From: Colwellia psychrerythraea 34H
GTDB taxonomy: Bacteria > Pseudomonadota > Gammaproteobacteria > Enterobacterales > Alteromonadaceae
Direction: 5' to 3'
DNA: 64,000 nucleotides
Assembly: GCF_000012325.1 (NCBI RefSeq)
Contig: NC_003910.7
Span: forward strand, 3,596,001-3,660,000
In this document: piece by piece, positions 28,530 through 37,570 of the stretch
Layout of the letters: the number at the start of each line of letters is the position of its first letter
How positions within the stretch are numbered: the first letter of the stretch is position 1
Translations under genes and position numbers: made by a program
The notes under the pieces: generated by a model
Databases searched by the model: none
What the model saw: the letters and a program-made list of their open reading frames with translations, nothing else
Told to the model about the DNA's origin: nothing

Positions 28530-29807
28530 ATGACCAACTTTATTGATAGACGTCTTAATAGTAAAAATAAAAGTACGGTTAACCGTCAACGCTTTTTAAG
28601 ACGCTATAAAAATCAAATTAAAAAATCTGTTTCCGATGCCATAAATCAACGTGGAGTGACAGATATTGATTCTGGTGAAAGCATAGTCATTCCAAACAGA
28701 GATCTATCTGAACCCACCTTTCACCAAGGTGATGGTGGTGTAAAAGATAGAGTTCACCCTGGAAATGATCAGTTTTCTACTGGTGATAGGATACCTCGTC
28801 CGCCAAAACAGCAAGGTCAAGGTGGAGGCCAAGGCGATGCAAGTGATAGTGGTGAAGGAGAAGACGACTTTACTTTTTCAATTTCTAAAGAAGAGTACTT
28901 AAATCTTCTTTTTGAGGATTTAGAGTTACCCAATCTTGAAAGAAATCAATTAGACAAATTAATTGAGTATAAAACAGTTCGTAGCGGCTTTTGTGCTGAA
29001 GGTGTTGCCTCAAATATAGATATTGTCAAATCATTACAAGGATCAATTGCCCGCCGTATAGCGATGACAGCTTCAAAGCGCAAACAGATAAAAGTACTTG
29101 AACTAGAGCTACAGGCTTTAAATAATGATAAACACGACAATATTCAACGAAAACGAGACTTAATCGCTGAAATTGAAACCTTAAAAAATAAAATATCTAA
29201 GGTTCCCTTTATTGATACTTTTGATTTAAGGTTTCGTAATTATGCCAAGCAAGCAGTTCCTACTTCAAAAGCGGTTATGTTTTGTTTAATGGATGTATCT
29301 GGCTCTATGGATCAAGCAACCAAAGAAATGGCTAAACGCTTTTATATTTTACTTTATTTATTTCTTAGCCGTACCTATAAAAATATTGATGTTGTTTATA
29401 TAAGACACCATACGCAGGCTAAAGAGGTTGACGAGCATGAGTTCTTTTATTCGCAAGAAACGGGCGGAACCATTGCATCAAGTGCTCTAGAGCTTATGAA
29501 TGACATAATCACTGAACGTTATAATGACAACCAGTGGAATATTTATGGTGCCCAAGCATCAGATGGTGATAACTGGGCAGACGACTCTCCTCGATGTCAG
29601 GCACTTTTAGAACAGCAAATATTGCCTAAAAGTCGATATTTTAGTTATATCGAAATAACCCAACGAGCCCACCAGACACTTTGGAAGCACTATCAACAAG
29701 TGGAAGAATCTCATACTAACTTTGCCATGCAGCACATAAAATCTGTTGCTGATATTTATCCTGTGTTTAGAAAGTTTTTCAAAAAAAATACAAAAAGTGC
29801 AGCTTAA
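28530..29807 (+). CDS. yeaH: YeaH/YhbH family protein (DUF444)
   Basis: Cytoplasmic protein of 425 residues. The N-terminal basic region ([16 protein letters not shown]) is followed by a Gly/Gln-rich linker near 85-115 and a von Willebrand A-like domain whose metal site DVSGSMD lies near 253-259. The family is always linked to PrkA and is thought to act with it in the stress response; the biochemical role is unknown. The start is ATG with GGAG upstream. It is separated from prkA by 194 bp carrying a solo repeat and is 16 bp from spoVR. Confidence 0.93.
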   Translation: MTNFIDRRLNSKNKSTVNRQRFLRRYKNQIKKSVSDAINQRGVTDIDSGESIVIPNRDLSEPTFHQGDGGVKDRVHPGNDQFSTGDRIPRPPKQQGQGGGQGDASDSGEGEDDFTFSISKEEYLNLLFEDLELPNLERNQLDKLIEYKTVRSGFCAEGVASNIDIVKSLQGSIARRIAMTASKRKQIKVLELELQALNNDKHDNIQRKRDLIAEIETLKNKISKVPFIDTFDLRFRNYAKQAVPTSKAVMFCLMDVSGSMDQATKEMAKRFYILLYLFLSRTYKNIDVVYIRHHTQAKEVDEHEFFYSQETGGTIASSALELMNDIITERYNDNQWNIYGAQASDGDNWADDSPRCQALLEQQILPKSRYFSYIEITQRAHQTLWKHYQQVEESHTNFAMQHIKSVADIYPVFRKFFKKNTKSAA

Positions 29808-29826
29808 CAGAGTGAAGGGGTGATTG

Positions 29827-31365
29827 ATGACAAATTATCAAAATGAAAAAATTCAAAAAGCAGACGTAACTCCGTTAGATGATACTCCTGACTGGACCTT
29901 TGATTTACTTGGGCAATATCAGCATGAAATTGCCCGAGTTGCAGACTTTTACCGTCTTGATACTTACACTAACCAAATAGAAGTCATCACTGCAGAACAA
30001 ATGATGGATGCTTATGCTAGCGTAGGTATGCCCATTGGTTATAGCCACTGGACCTTTGGTAAAAAATTCATTCAAACAGAACAAAACTATAAACGTGGCC
30101 AAATGGGCTTAGCCTATGAAATAGTCATCAATTCAAGCCCTTGCATATCCTATCTCATGGAAGAAAATACGCTTACTATGCAAGCCCTCGTCATGGCACA
30201 TGCTTGTTATGGCCATAACTCGTTTTTTAAGGGTAATTACTTATTTAAGTCATGGACTGATGCTAGCTCTATTATTGATTATTTGTTATTCGCAAAAAAT
30301 TATATCGCTCAATGTGAGAAAAAATACGGCATTAGTGAAGTAGAGTCCACGTTAGACGCTTGTCATGCTTTAATGAGCCATGGTGTCGACCGATATAAAC
30401 GACCACAAAAAATATCATTAGATGAAGAGCTTAAAAGACAATCTGAACGTGCTGAGTATTTACAGTCACAAGTAAACGCACTATGGCGTACGGTTCCTAA
30501 AAAAGAGCAGCAAGATAAAGATAATAAGTATAAATTCCCTAAAGAGCCCCAAGAAAACATTTTATATTTCATTGAAAAAAATGCGCCTCTATTACAACCT
30601 TGGCAAAGAGAGATAGTCAGAATTGTAAGAAAAATATCTCAGTATTTTTATCCACAAAAACAGACTCAAGTAATGAACGAGGGGTGGGCGTGTTTTTGGC
30701 ATTACACTATTTTAAATCACTTATACGATGAAGGCTTAGTGACTGATAAGTTTATGCTGGAGTTTTTACATAGCCATACTAATGTTGTTGCGCAGCCCGA
30801 ATATAATAGTAAATATTATTCAGGCATAAACCCTTATGCTTTAGGTTTTAATATGTTCATTGATATTCGGCGTATCTGCGAACACCCGACAGAAGAAGAT
30901 AGAGAATATTTTCCTGAAATAGCAGGGAGTAACTGGGTAGATACTTTACATTTTGCCATGGAAAACTTTAAAGATGAAAGTTTTATCAGTCAGTATCTAT
31001 CGCCAAAATTAATACGTGATTTTAAACTATTTCACATCCATGATGATAGTGATAATAATTATGTTGAAATTGGTGCTATTCATAATGAGCAAGGATATAA
31101 AAAAGTACGTCACAATTTGGCCAATCAGTATAACCTCAGTAATATTGAAGTAAATATCCAAATAGTTGATGCTAATATTGATGGTGACAGAGCGTTAACA
31201 CTCCGCTATACGCCACATAACGACGTTAAACTGGGTAACTCTAAAGATGAGGTATTAAAACACTTACATTATTTATGGCACTTTGACGTTAAAATTATTC
31301 AAGAAGACATATCAGGTGAGGATAAAATCATTGCTAGTTGCCCACAAAAAAAAGAAGACGATTAA
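29827..31365 (+). CDS. spoVR: SpoVR family protein (YcgB)
   Basis: Cytoplasmic protein of 512 residues, third gene of the prkA-yeaH-spoVR set. The SpoVR domain covers about 15-430, with FGKKFIQTEQNYKRGQMGLAYEIVIN (ends FGKKF and YEIVIN), HACYGHNSFFKGNYLF and NEGWACFWHY; His and Glu residues in these could bind metal. Function is unknown; linked to spore cortex in Bacillus and to stress or biofilm in enterics. I use the ATG at 29827 with GAAGGGG upstream; the TTG directly before it is in frame. Its stop codon overlaps the terminator loop. In E. coli the orthologue ycgB is beside fadR, as here. Confidence 0.94.
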   Translation: MTNYQNEKIQKADVTPLDDTPDWTFDLLGQYQHEIARVADFYRLDTYTNQIEVITAEQMMDAYASVGMPIGYSHWTFGKKFIQTEQNYKRGQMGLAYEIVINSSPCISYLMEENTLTMQALVMAHACYGHNSFFKGNYLFKSWTDASSIIDYLLFAKNYIAQCEKKYGISEVESTLDACHALMSHGVDRYKRPQKISLDEELKRQSERAEYLQSQVNALWRTVPKKEQQDKDNKYKFPKEPQENILYFIEKNAPLLQPWQREIVRIVRKISQYFYPQKQTQVMNEGWACFWHYTILNHLYDEGLVTDKFMLEFLHSHTNVVAQPEYNSKYYSGINPYALGFNMFIDIRRICEHPTEEDREYFPEIAGSNWVDTLHFAMENFKDESFISQYLSPKLIRDFKLFHIHDDSDNNYVEIGAIHNEQGYKKVRHNLANQYNLSNIEVNIQIVDANIDGDRALTLRYTPHNDVKLGNSKDEVLKHLHYLWHFDVKIIQEDISGEDKIIASCPQKKEDD

Positions 31366-31381
31366 AATCGTCTTCTTTTTT
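31354..31381 (+). terminator. intrinsic terminator overlapping the spoVR stop codon
   Basis: Arms GAAGACGAT (31354-31362) and ATCGTCTTC (31367-31375) then six T. The TAA stop is at 31363-31365, inside the four-base loop, so translating ribosomes would cover the stem. Confidence 0.92.
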
Positions 31382-31415
31382 GGTTTTTTGACTAGTTATT
31401 TGTCTAAATTAAACG

Positions 31416-32129
31416 TTAATCTTCTGAGAGCTCTTGTAACACTTCATCCTTGAGGTCACTCCAAAGTAGACCGGAATCAATACCATTTTGACGAACAGCA
31501 AAAATTGCTTCATCAAATTTTTCTGCTTTGGCTAACTCTATTAACTTTTTGTAATAATTTATCGATATTTCACGGCCCTTAGGGTTAGCGAAATATAAAT
31601 TACCTATGCGAGAATATAAACCACTTAAACCGTTTAATATTAATAAATATATTGAATTACCTGAAGCTATAACCAAATCTTTATTTAGTTGATAATCAAA
31701 TTGTGAAAATGCCTCTGCAGAATCTTCAACATCAATGTACGCTTCTAATGATTCGATAGCTTTTTTAGGGTTATTCTTTAATGCAGCGCGAATATAAATT
31801 GCACTTATATTGGTACGCGCAGATAATAAATTATCAACTAAATCTGGAATTCCATCTTGATCTAATTGCACCAAGGTTTCCAGAATATTTAAACTAGATG
31901 TTTCCCAAAAATCATTTACTTTAGTTGGTTTACCATGCTGAATAGTTAACCAACCATCTCTAGCTAATCGCTGCAATACTTCTCTCAGAGTAGTTCGAGT
32001 TACCCCGATAAGTTCAGAAAGTTCGCGTTCAGCTGGCAATATAGATCCAGGAGGAAAACCACCATTCCAAATAGACTCAACGATATATTGTTCCGCAAAT
32101 CCTGCTGGGCTTTTAGCTTTTATGACCAT
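31416..32129 (-). CDS. fadR: fatty acid metabolism regulator FadR
   Basis: GntR-family regulator of 237 residues that senses long-chain acyl-CoA, represses fad genes and activates fab genes. The winged helix-turn-helix is at about 10-72 ([22 protein letters not shown]), and the helical acyl-CoA-binding domain covers 80-230. It opens [20 protein letters not shown], as FadR of other gammaproteobacteria. It converges on spoVR. In E. coli fadR is divergent from nhaB-dsbB; here nhaD-dsbB are 23 kb away, across the putative island. Confidence 0.95.
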   Translation of the reverse strand: MVIKAKSPAGFAEQYIVESIWNGGFPPGSILPAERELSELIGVTRTTLREVLQRLARDGWLTIQHGKPTKVNDFWETSSLNILETLVQLDQDGIPDLVDNLLSARTNISAIYIRAALKNNPKKAIESLEAYIDVEDSAEAFSQFDYQLNKDLVIASGNSIYLLILNGLSGLYSRIGNLYFANPKGREISINYYKKLIELAKAEKFDEAIFAVRQNGIDSGLLWSDLKDEVLQELSED

Positions 32130-32230
32130 TGATGATAATTACCTAATGATATGTGTAAATAGGGGGATGATTATGACTGATTGTACCAGAAGTACGTTTA
32201 TGCACAAGGATACAAAAATGACAAAATTTG

Positions 32231-32330
32231 TGGACATGGCCACTCAACTTTAGATTCTCAGGCATTTGCCTTTCTGCGTAATCAAGAACTTAGAAACGAG
32301 TCAATATGAAAGGCTGCCATTTAAGTTGAG
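32231..32330 (-). repeat. left 100-bp flanking inverted repeat, IS-end-like
   Basis: On the minus strand the unit reads CTCAACTTAAATGGCAG at its inner side and ATGTCCA at its outer side. It aligns without gaps to 54841-54940 at 80 of 100 positions. A second, inner sub-repeat TTCTCATTTTAATTGGCAGTG lies at 32356-32376 on the same strand. Repeated subunits near the end resemble the multiple-site termini of IS21-like elements, so this may be an IS relic. Confidence 0.6.
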
Positions 32331-32720
32331 AACTATGATCCATTTTTTTATCTGATCACTGCCAATTAAAATGAGAATCCACGGCACCCTGAGAATTAGT
32401 AAAATACATCCTATCAAAAAATTCATAACACTTCAGAAATTTTAATCATCATTAATGAGGTTTATTTTACTCTTTTAATGATAAGTTTTTTAGGTATGTA
32501 TTATGAGGGGTACATCACTCGAAAATAGAATATCTTTCATGGAGAGTTACTATGCGAGAAAGGGCTAACAGTCACTATAGAGATATGAGAACTTTTGCCA
32601 CGATAGACATTAATAATTATTTATAATGTGAAATTCGGATTAGTTTTTGTATCGATAACGCTTTGCTATGCGGCGATAAATAGTGCGCTCAAATTGCGAG
32701 TAACGAGCGTTAACCAACGT
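32331..32720. other. gene-free region at the left island edge
   Basis: It contains the second IS-end-like subunit (about 32356-32385, ending in a GTGGA-type terminus on the minus strand) and otherwise AT-rich sequence with no reading frame I trust. Near 32655-32715 there are AACGCT and AGCGTT elements spaced by about 50 bases. Confidence 0.4.
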
Positions 32721-33278
32721 TTAGGCATCCGTTTGAGTAAATTGTATGCTCTTTACTTCTTGAAGGTGGTTATATAAATGCATAACATGCGCTATTTCAT
32801 AATCACTTTTTGTTAATTCACCATACGCAAAATGCGGCGCTAGTTCCCCTTTATAATTATCAAAATCAGTCAATGATTTTTTTAAATGATTCAATGCCTC
32901 TGTTGTATCCAAAGTTGAGTCAATTAAAGGCGAGCCAGGAATAGGCTCGCTTAAACTATGAGTCATTTTTCCTTTAGATGAAAAAAGTGAAAATGCTAAT
33001 TTTCCAATTGTATTCTTAAAAAAACTAGATTTATGTTCTGGGAATTTAGACATTGAATACTCTACACTTTGTGCACAATGTGTAAATATTTTATATAGTT
33101 CCCACTTCCCTGTTTGCACAAGGTTTTTGTCTGATAAAAGTTCTAATTTATTTAAAGCTGATGAGATCTTAAGATCAAATTTATTAGTTTCATCAATTAA
33201 CAGATATGCTCCACCACTAACACTCGCAATGGTTCCACCAATTGCAATTGAGGTTTTAATAAATTGTCTACGTTTCAT
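32721..33278 (-). CDS. Tat-exported DUF1569-like protein
   Basis: A 185-residue protein with a twin-arginine signal: KRRQFIKTS at the N-terminus, then a hydrophobic stretch to about residue 29. The mature part has HCAQSVEYSMSKFPE and, near the C-terminus, HFAYGELTKSDYEIAHVMHLYNHL, a pattern like the DUF1569/DinB-fold proteins in which spaced His residues can bind metal. The Tat route means it is folded before export to the periplasm, consistent with a bound cofactor. Function is unknown. It stands alone near the left edge of the island. Confidence 0.75.
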   Translation of the reverse strand: MKRRQFIKTSIAIGGTIASVSGGAYLLIDETNKFDLKISSALNKLELLSDKNLVQTGKWELYKIFTHCAQSVEYSMSKFPEHKSSFFKNTIGKLAFSLFSSKGKMTHSLSEPIPGSPLIDSTLDTTEALNHLKKSLTDFDNYKGELAPHFAYGELTKSDYEIAHVMHLYNHLQEVKSIQFTQTDA

Positions 33279-33858
33279 GTTAAACCTTTGAAAGAGCTTA
33301 CAGTATAATATGGCGATTTATTAGTAATTCCCGCCCCATAAAATTCATTTAATTAATGATTAATATCACATAATTTCAAAGCATTATAAAGTAAATATTA
33401 TTAATTTTAGTCAGGGCTTGGATATTACTGATACTTCTTAGTAATACGACACAAATCATTCATTAGAAAACAAATCATAAATACTTTGTAGCTAATGTTT
33501 TCAATGCGCACGCAGAAGAAGTAAAACCATAATAATTTTATGATGTTTTTTATATGATTTTCTAAGATTCACTTATGCCACTATCGAGACATAACCACTT
33601 TTATCACAAAGACGCCCTAATTCAGACGAGATTTTATCTTAATAAATAGTCCGTTGTGCCACCAGAGAGGCCATTGCTCTTTTTAAAAAATTCAGATGAA
33701 ATAAAGCATTATTTCCAAGGCGCTAACGCCACCTAACCGACTTAGAAATTAATTTGGAAGATACTGTATTAACGCTTAGCATCACTGGCTAACCGAAGTC
33801 GTATACCAAAAGTGGCGCCACTTTTGGTAGTTCGCGTATATGAGTTTAATTGACTGGA
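33279..33858. other. gene-free region with palindromes
   Basis: No convincing reading frame. It holds a perfect 26-bp palindrome (33804-33829) and, at about 33739-33770, a GGCG-CTAA-CGCC hairpin followed by CGACTTAGAAA. That same order also follows the repeat copy at 34454-34521. Confidence 0.5.
33804..33829. repeat. perfect 26-bp palindrome
   Basis: Thirteen-base arms TACCAAAAGTGGC and GCCACTTTTGGTA meet with no spacer, 30 bases beyond the stop of the cysteine-rich gene. It may act as a terminator hairpin without a T tract or as a dimeric protein site. Confidence 0.6.
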
Positions 33859-34242
33859 TCAAGCTTTAGTTTTGGGTTGAAGAGTAAAACCTAGTCTGTA
33901 ACAAATTTCTTCAAGTGAACCTTTTATTTCGAGTGTGGTAATTTCATCTATACGACCTATAGGTACAAGCACCTCTCCGACGTAGTCCTTATTAAGCATT
34001 AGTGCAACTTGACCAAGAGGTAGCCCATTTGATCGTACTTTTAATTTATCTTTATTACGATCAGGCTTAGTGTCATCACGTTTTGTGACCATTAGAGTTA
34101 CATTAGATGAGAAACCTGTATTAAGGGTGTCGCCACAAGTAAAGATGCATCGCTCCGAATTGCAGTGACAACCGCAGGAATCACCAGAACATTCAATAGA
34201 GCCGCCATCACACGAACATGTAGTTGTTTTTTCTTTAGTCAT
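33859..34242 (-). CDS. cysteine-rich hypothetical protein
   Basis: A 127-residue protein without signal peptide. The first 36 residues hold eight cysteines and one histidine, spaced CxC-x6-C-x4-CxCxC-x4-C-x3-C. This could bind zinc or a cluster or form several disulfides. The rest is mixed alpha/beta, with a Lys/Asp/Arg-rich stretch near 55-70 and one further Cys. I know no family. Single gene with wide gene-free flanks on both sides, inside the island. Confidence 0.6.
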   Translation of the reverse strand: MTKEKTTTCSCDGGSIECSGDSCGCHCNSERCIFTCGDTLNTGFSSNVTLMVTKRDDTKPDRNKDKLKVRSNGLPLGQVALMLNKDYVGEVLVPIGRIDEITTLEIKGSLEEICYRLGFTLQPKTKA

Positions 34243-34819
34243 TTGAACATCTCACTTTACTTAATTGTTTGCATGTAAAAGTATAGGAGAGTATTGGAAG
34301 AATGAAATCCTTACCCCAAAAAAATATTGATTTGAACCGGATAGTTTATCTCTTTCTGGTAAGAGAATAGAATCGCGCCTTTTCCTATAACTCATTTGGG
34401 AGAAACCTACCGTAAATGGAGCAGTTCAACAAATAAAGAGTACAAAGTTATAAGGCGCTTTGTACCCTATTGCGAGATAGGAGGTTATATTAGATTATAT
34501 AATCTATGGCGAAAACGCCCCATTACGACTTAGAAACTAAAAATAAGTGGCCTAATTTACTTAGTAATAACACTAATTATATTTGGCTATTCCAAGCTGA
34601 CAATCAAATTTTTTTGTGTTTTCACCACGCAAAAAGTTACAGTGTATTTGAATAATCCTGCATTCATTATTTCATTTCAATAAATTTCGACCACATAAAT
34701 CATAACGTTTTGTTATCAAATTAATCATATTTGATAATTTTTAGTTATGTACCATTCAGCGTAGTATTACCTCATCGAAACGAATTACGAATTAATCAAT
34801 AGAATTTTTGGAGTAAATT
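34243..34819. other. gene-free region before the VOC gene
   Basis: It contains the first copy of the island repeat (34454-34521). The rest is AT-rich; the VOC gene promoter probably lies in the last 150 bp, but no clear -35/-10 pair is assigned. Confidence 0.5.
34454..34521 (+). repeat. island palindromic repeat, copy 1
   Basis: Runs from GGCGCTTTGTACCCT to GGCGAAAACGCCCC, with the shared core GCGAGATAGGAGGTTAT and the 14-bp palindrome AGATTATATAATCT. It differs from copies 2 and 3 by a one- or two-base insertion in the TTATATTAG stretch. Confidence 0.75.
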
Positions 34820-35305
34820 ATGAAAATGAATCACGTAGGTATCATGGTTGGCGATATGGATAAAGCTGTTGAATTTTATACTAAAGCGCTTAACCTAAAA
34901 GTTGTAATGGGTAACACTAAGGTAAAAGAAGAGCGTGAAACTGCCATTGGCAGAATGTGTGTGGCAGTTTTTGGTGAAGGCTTTAAAGGCTTTAACATTG
35001 CGCACTTAGTAACGTCTGACGGCATTGGTGTTGAAATGTTTGAAATGAAAGAGCGTCAAGAGCGTCACGAAGTTGATTTCTCACGCCTTGGTATCTTCCA
35101 TTTCTGTCTTCAAACAGATGACTTCAAAGGTGTTATTGCGCGTATTGAGCAGTATGGTGGTAAAGTGCGTATGGACATTATGCGCTACCATCCAGAAGAC
35201 GATAGCAAACAAGCTCAAATGGTCTACTTAGAAGACCCGTTTGGTAATTTGTTTGAGCTTTACTCTCACACTTATGAAGAAACTTACGCTACTGATTACG
35301 AGTAA
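34820..35305 (+). CDS. VOC superfamily protein (glyoxalase/dioxygenase fold)
   Basis: Cytoplasmic protein of 161 residues made of two beta-alpha-beta-beta-beta units. MNHVGIMVGDMDKAVEFYTKAL opens the first (start MNHVGIMV, end FYTKAL), and HFCLQTDDFKGVIARIE opens the second. Metal ligands typical of the family are His5, Glu/Asp near 73 and His93, with Glu near 147 in FGNLFELYSH. This resembles glyoxalase I and methylmalonyl-CoA epimerase type enzymes, but the substrate cannot be named. GGAG lies six bases before the ATG. It has its own terminator and is alone in the transcript. Confidence 0.85.
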   Translation: MKMNHVGIMVGDMDKAVEFYTKALNLKVVMGNTKVKEERETAIGRMCVAVFGEGFKGFNIAHLVTSDGIGVEMFEMKERQERHEVDFSRLGIFHFCLQTDDFKGVIARIEQYGGKVRMDIMRYHPEDDSKQAQMVYLEDPFGNLFELYSHTYEETYATDYE

Positions 35306-35333
35306 TCGTTTTAACATAATACGCAATATGAGG

Positions 35334-35359
35334 AGGCTACCTAAATGGTGGCCTTTTTT
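35334..35359 (+). terminator. intrinsic terminator of the VOC gene
   Basis: Arms AGGCTACC and GGTGGCCT (one T-G wobble) with a five-base loop, then six T, 28 bases after the stop codon. Confidence 0.88.
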
Positions 35360-35381
35360 GTGTGTCGTGGTAAATTTTCTA

Positions 35382-35449
35382 GGGCGTTTTGTGCCCTTTT
35401 GCGAGATAGGAGGTTATTTAGATTATATAATCTATGGCGCAATCGCCCC
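35382..35449 (+). repeat. island palindromic repeat, copy 2
   Basis: GGGCGTTTTGTGCCC at one end and GGCGCAATCGCCCC at the other form imperfect inverted termini around the shared core with AGATTATATAATCT. Intergenic, 22 bases after the VOC terminator. The remaining sequence to 35683 shows no gene. Confidence 0.75.
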
Positions 35450-35683
35450 CAAAGTGCCATAGGAGTTGTGATCACTTTGTGCTTTGAGCTCAATTGATAC
35501 TGTTCTGACAAATAAGTCGTACATTAAAGAGCCATATTAGCTATGTTTTTTATAGCGTTTTGAATACTATCCGTAAGAGTAAGTTGCACCAGTTATGTCC
35601 GTTGTTTCTTGGTGATGTCCTTAATCTGTATCTAATGAGTAATATATTTTTTTATTGATGTTTAATCAAATAATGGAGCAACT

Positions 35684-36571
35684 TTAGGGATAATAATCAA
35701 TCGGAATAATCTTTGATGGATTAAGTTCTCGCGCTTCACCGAGAACATGCATGGTACTCATAAAATAATGCTCTTTGGTCAACACTGGTTGATAGGTTGA
35801 AGCTAAAGACTCCATCCCACGAAGCTGATTGTGATACCGGAATAATGCAGGATAATCAGCTATGCGCTTCAGTGAACATTTAAACAAACAGAAATAAATA
35901 TTATCGAATCTTTCTAATGTAGCCAATAAATATAAATCACTTTCAGTCAACTGATTACCAAACAAAAAGAGTTGTTTTTTAAGCCGCTCCTCAAGTTCAT
36001 CTAGTGCTTTAAATAACTCGTAAAGCTTGTATTCATAGTCAGACTGTTGCGTAGCGAAACCGACTAGATATACAGCACGATTAATTTTGTCGTGCAACCA
36101 TTGGTTCATTTCATCAATGTCTTTGATTAATTTGTTAGGTATTAGGTCATACGCGACACTGAAAGCATCATCAAAGCCCTTTGCAACATAACGGACAATT
36201 TCAGGGGAACTTGTCGAAAGTAAAAGGTTGTTTTTCTTGTCTACAAGTAAAGGTACTGAATAGCGATGCTCAACCGTTGGTTCTAACTGCTGATATACCG
36301 CTTTCAGTGAGTCCGAGTTAAAAAGAGGATCTTCAATAAAGTACATTTTCCAACCTGCTTCACCCTTGATGTTTTCCATCCAAGTAATGGAAATATTGTC
36401 ATCAAGTTTTGTTATAGCTAATGAAGCTAAAATACGATGACAAAATGGGCAACCCCAAGCTAAATAGAGATGCAGTTGTCTATCATTTCTCATTGAAGTA
36501 AATGTATTTAGGTTTTTATTCATTGTGATTTTATCTCTTAAAAAGTTATCTATTATTGGTTTATTACGCAT
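35684..36571 (-). CDS. glutathione S-transferase, xi/glutathionyl-hydroquinone reductase-like
   Basis: Cytoplasmic protein of 295 residues. A thioredoxin-fold domain begins at about residue 30 with LHLYLAWGCPFCHRIL, where CPFC corresponds to the CPWA active site of glutathionyl-hydroquinone reductases. It continues with SVPLLVDKKNNLLLSTSSPEIVRY (cis-Pro and glutathione-binding Ser). An all-helical C-terminal domain covers about 150-280, ending IIPIDYYP. It probably reduces or conjugates a quinone-like or electrophilic compound. The ATG at 36569-36571 overlaps the DMT transporter stop by eight bases, so the two are translationally coupled. Confidence 0.82.
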   Translation of the reverse strand: MRNKPIIDNFLRDKITMNKNLNTFTSMRNDRQLHLYLAWGCPFCHRILASLAITKLDDNISITWMENIKGEAGWKMYFIEDPLFNSDSLKAVYQQLEPTVEHRYSVPLLVDKKNNLLLSTSSPEIVRYVAKGFDDAFSVAYDLIPNKLIKDIDEMNQWLHDKINRAVYLVGFATQQSDYEYKLYELFKALDELEERLKKQLFLFGNQLTESDLYLLATLERFDNIYFCLFKCSLKRIADYPALFRYHNQLRGMESLASTYQPVLTKEHYFMSTMHVLGEARELNPSKIIPIDYYP

Positions 36572-37472
36572 TGCTAATTGCTTGCTCTTTCATCATGAAA
36601 ATAATGCCTGTTACTATAAGGAGTGCACTAGGTGCTAAAGCGGGTAACATGGGTTCATCTAACAAGGCCATAGCAAACGGGATCCCGAAAGCTGCACTTA
36701 CAGCCCCTGTCAGACTTAAAAACACAGGCCCTCCCGCTTTTTGTAGTACAAATAACAATAGAAATTGACCAGAAAAAATAATTGATTGAAGCACTATCAG
36801 CCCTATATTCTCGGTATTGAATAGGGCAAACAATGACACACCCTGGATAGAGATAGCTGCAAGAACTAAGGTAGCCGTGGCAGCTAACAACATGCCTGGC
36901 GCTAAAGACTCTGGCTTAGCACCTTTTGGCCAGTGGCTGGTCCGATAGATATTCCCAGAAGCCAATAACACGGGGCCAATTAAAGTAATTAGAATCCACA
37001 AATGGTTGGTTTCGGGCAATGACAACTTAGCGGTGACCAGCAAGGCTGTACCAGCAAGAGAAAATATAACGCTTGCTACACGCCAGCGACTAAAAATTTC
37101 CATGCCAAGTGCCAATGCCGCAATGTAGGTGAATATAGGTGTTAAAGAAATGACTAAAACGACAAAACTCACACCGACATGTGACACTGCGCTAAAAAGA
37201 ATAAGGTTAGATCCAGCAACTGAAAAGAACCCAGCAATAAAATAATATTTAATGGCCCCTGTATTTGTTGGTGGAGTTTGTTTTGTCAGAAAAGAAATAG
37301 ATCCAAGAATCAGTGTTGCGCCAGCTAATGACCACGTTAGGAATGGAAAAGGAGCAAGGTCCTGACCGTAAGCTACTTTTGCTAAGTTAGTAGACAGTCC
37401 TACTAAAGCACCAGAGCCTAGTAAAGCGCCAAGAGCAACCCACTTTTGCTTTATAACTTTTAGTATACTCAT
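36564..37472 (-). CDS. EamA/DMT superfamily transporter
   Basis: Inner-membrane protein of 302 residues with ten predicted helices in two EamA repeats (about 10-145 and 155-295), each closing with a small-residue-rich helix such as LSLTGAVSAAFGIPFAMALL. Members usually export amino acids or other small metabolites; the substrate is unknown. It is divergent from a LysR regulator, 98 bp apart, the standard arrangement for regulator-controlled exporters. It is followed by the overlapping GST gene, suggesting detoxification and export of the same type of compound. Confidence 0.87.
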   Translation of the reverse strand: MSILKVIKQKWVALGALLGSGALVGLSTNLAKVAYGQDLAPFPFLTWSLAGATLILGSISFLTKQTPPTNTGAIKYYFIAGFFSVAGSNLILFSAVSHVGVSFVVLVISLTPIFTYIAALALGMEIFSRWRVASVIFSLAGTALLVTAKLSLPETNHLWILITLIGPVLLASGNIYRTSHWPKGAKPESLAPGMLLAATATLVLAAISIQGVSLFALFNTENIGLIVLQSIIFSGQFLLLFVLQKAGGPVFLSLTGAVSAAFGIPFAMALLDEPMLPALAPSALLIVTGIIFMMKEQAISNA

Positions 37473-37570
37473 TCGTATTCCTTTGATGTTGAAGACTTAC
37501 TTTATGTTGTAAATTATATTAGCTAAGTTAATATAGATAAATACCGATAATTCAAACTCATTGTTCTCAT

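Noticed and set aside
35241..35462. Plus-strand frame of 73 codons
   Set aside because: It starts inside the VOC gene in another frame and continues through a terminator and a repeat copy.
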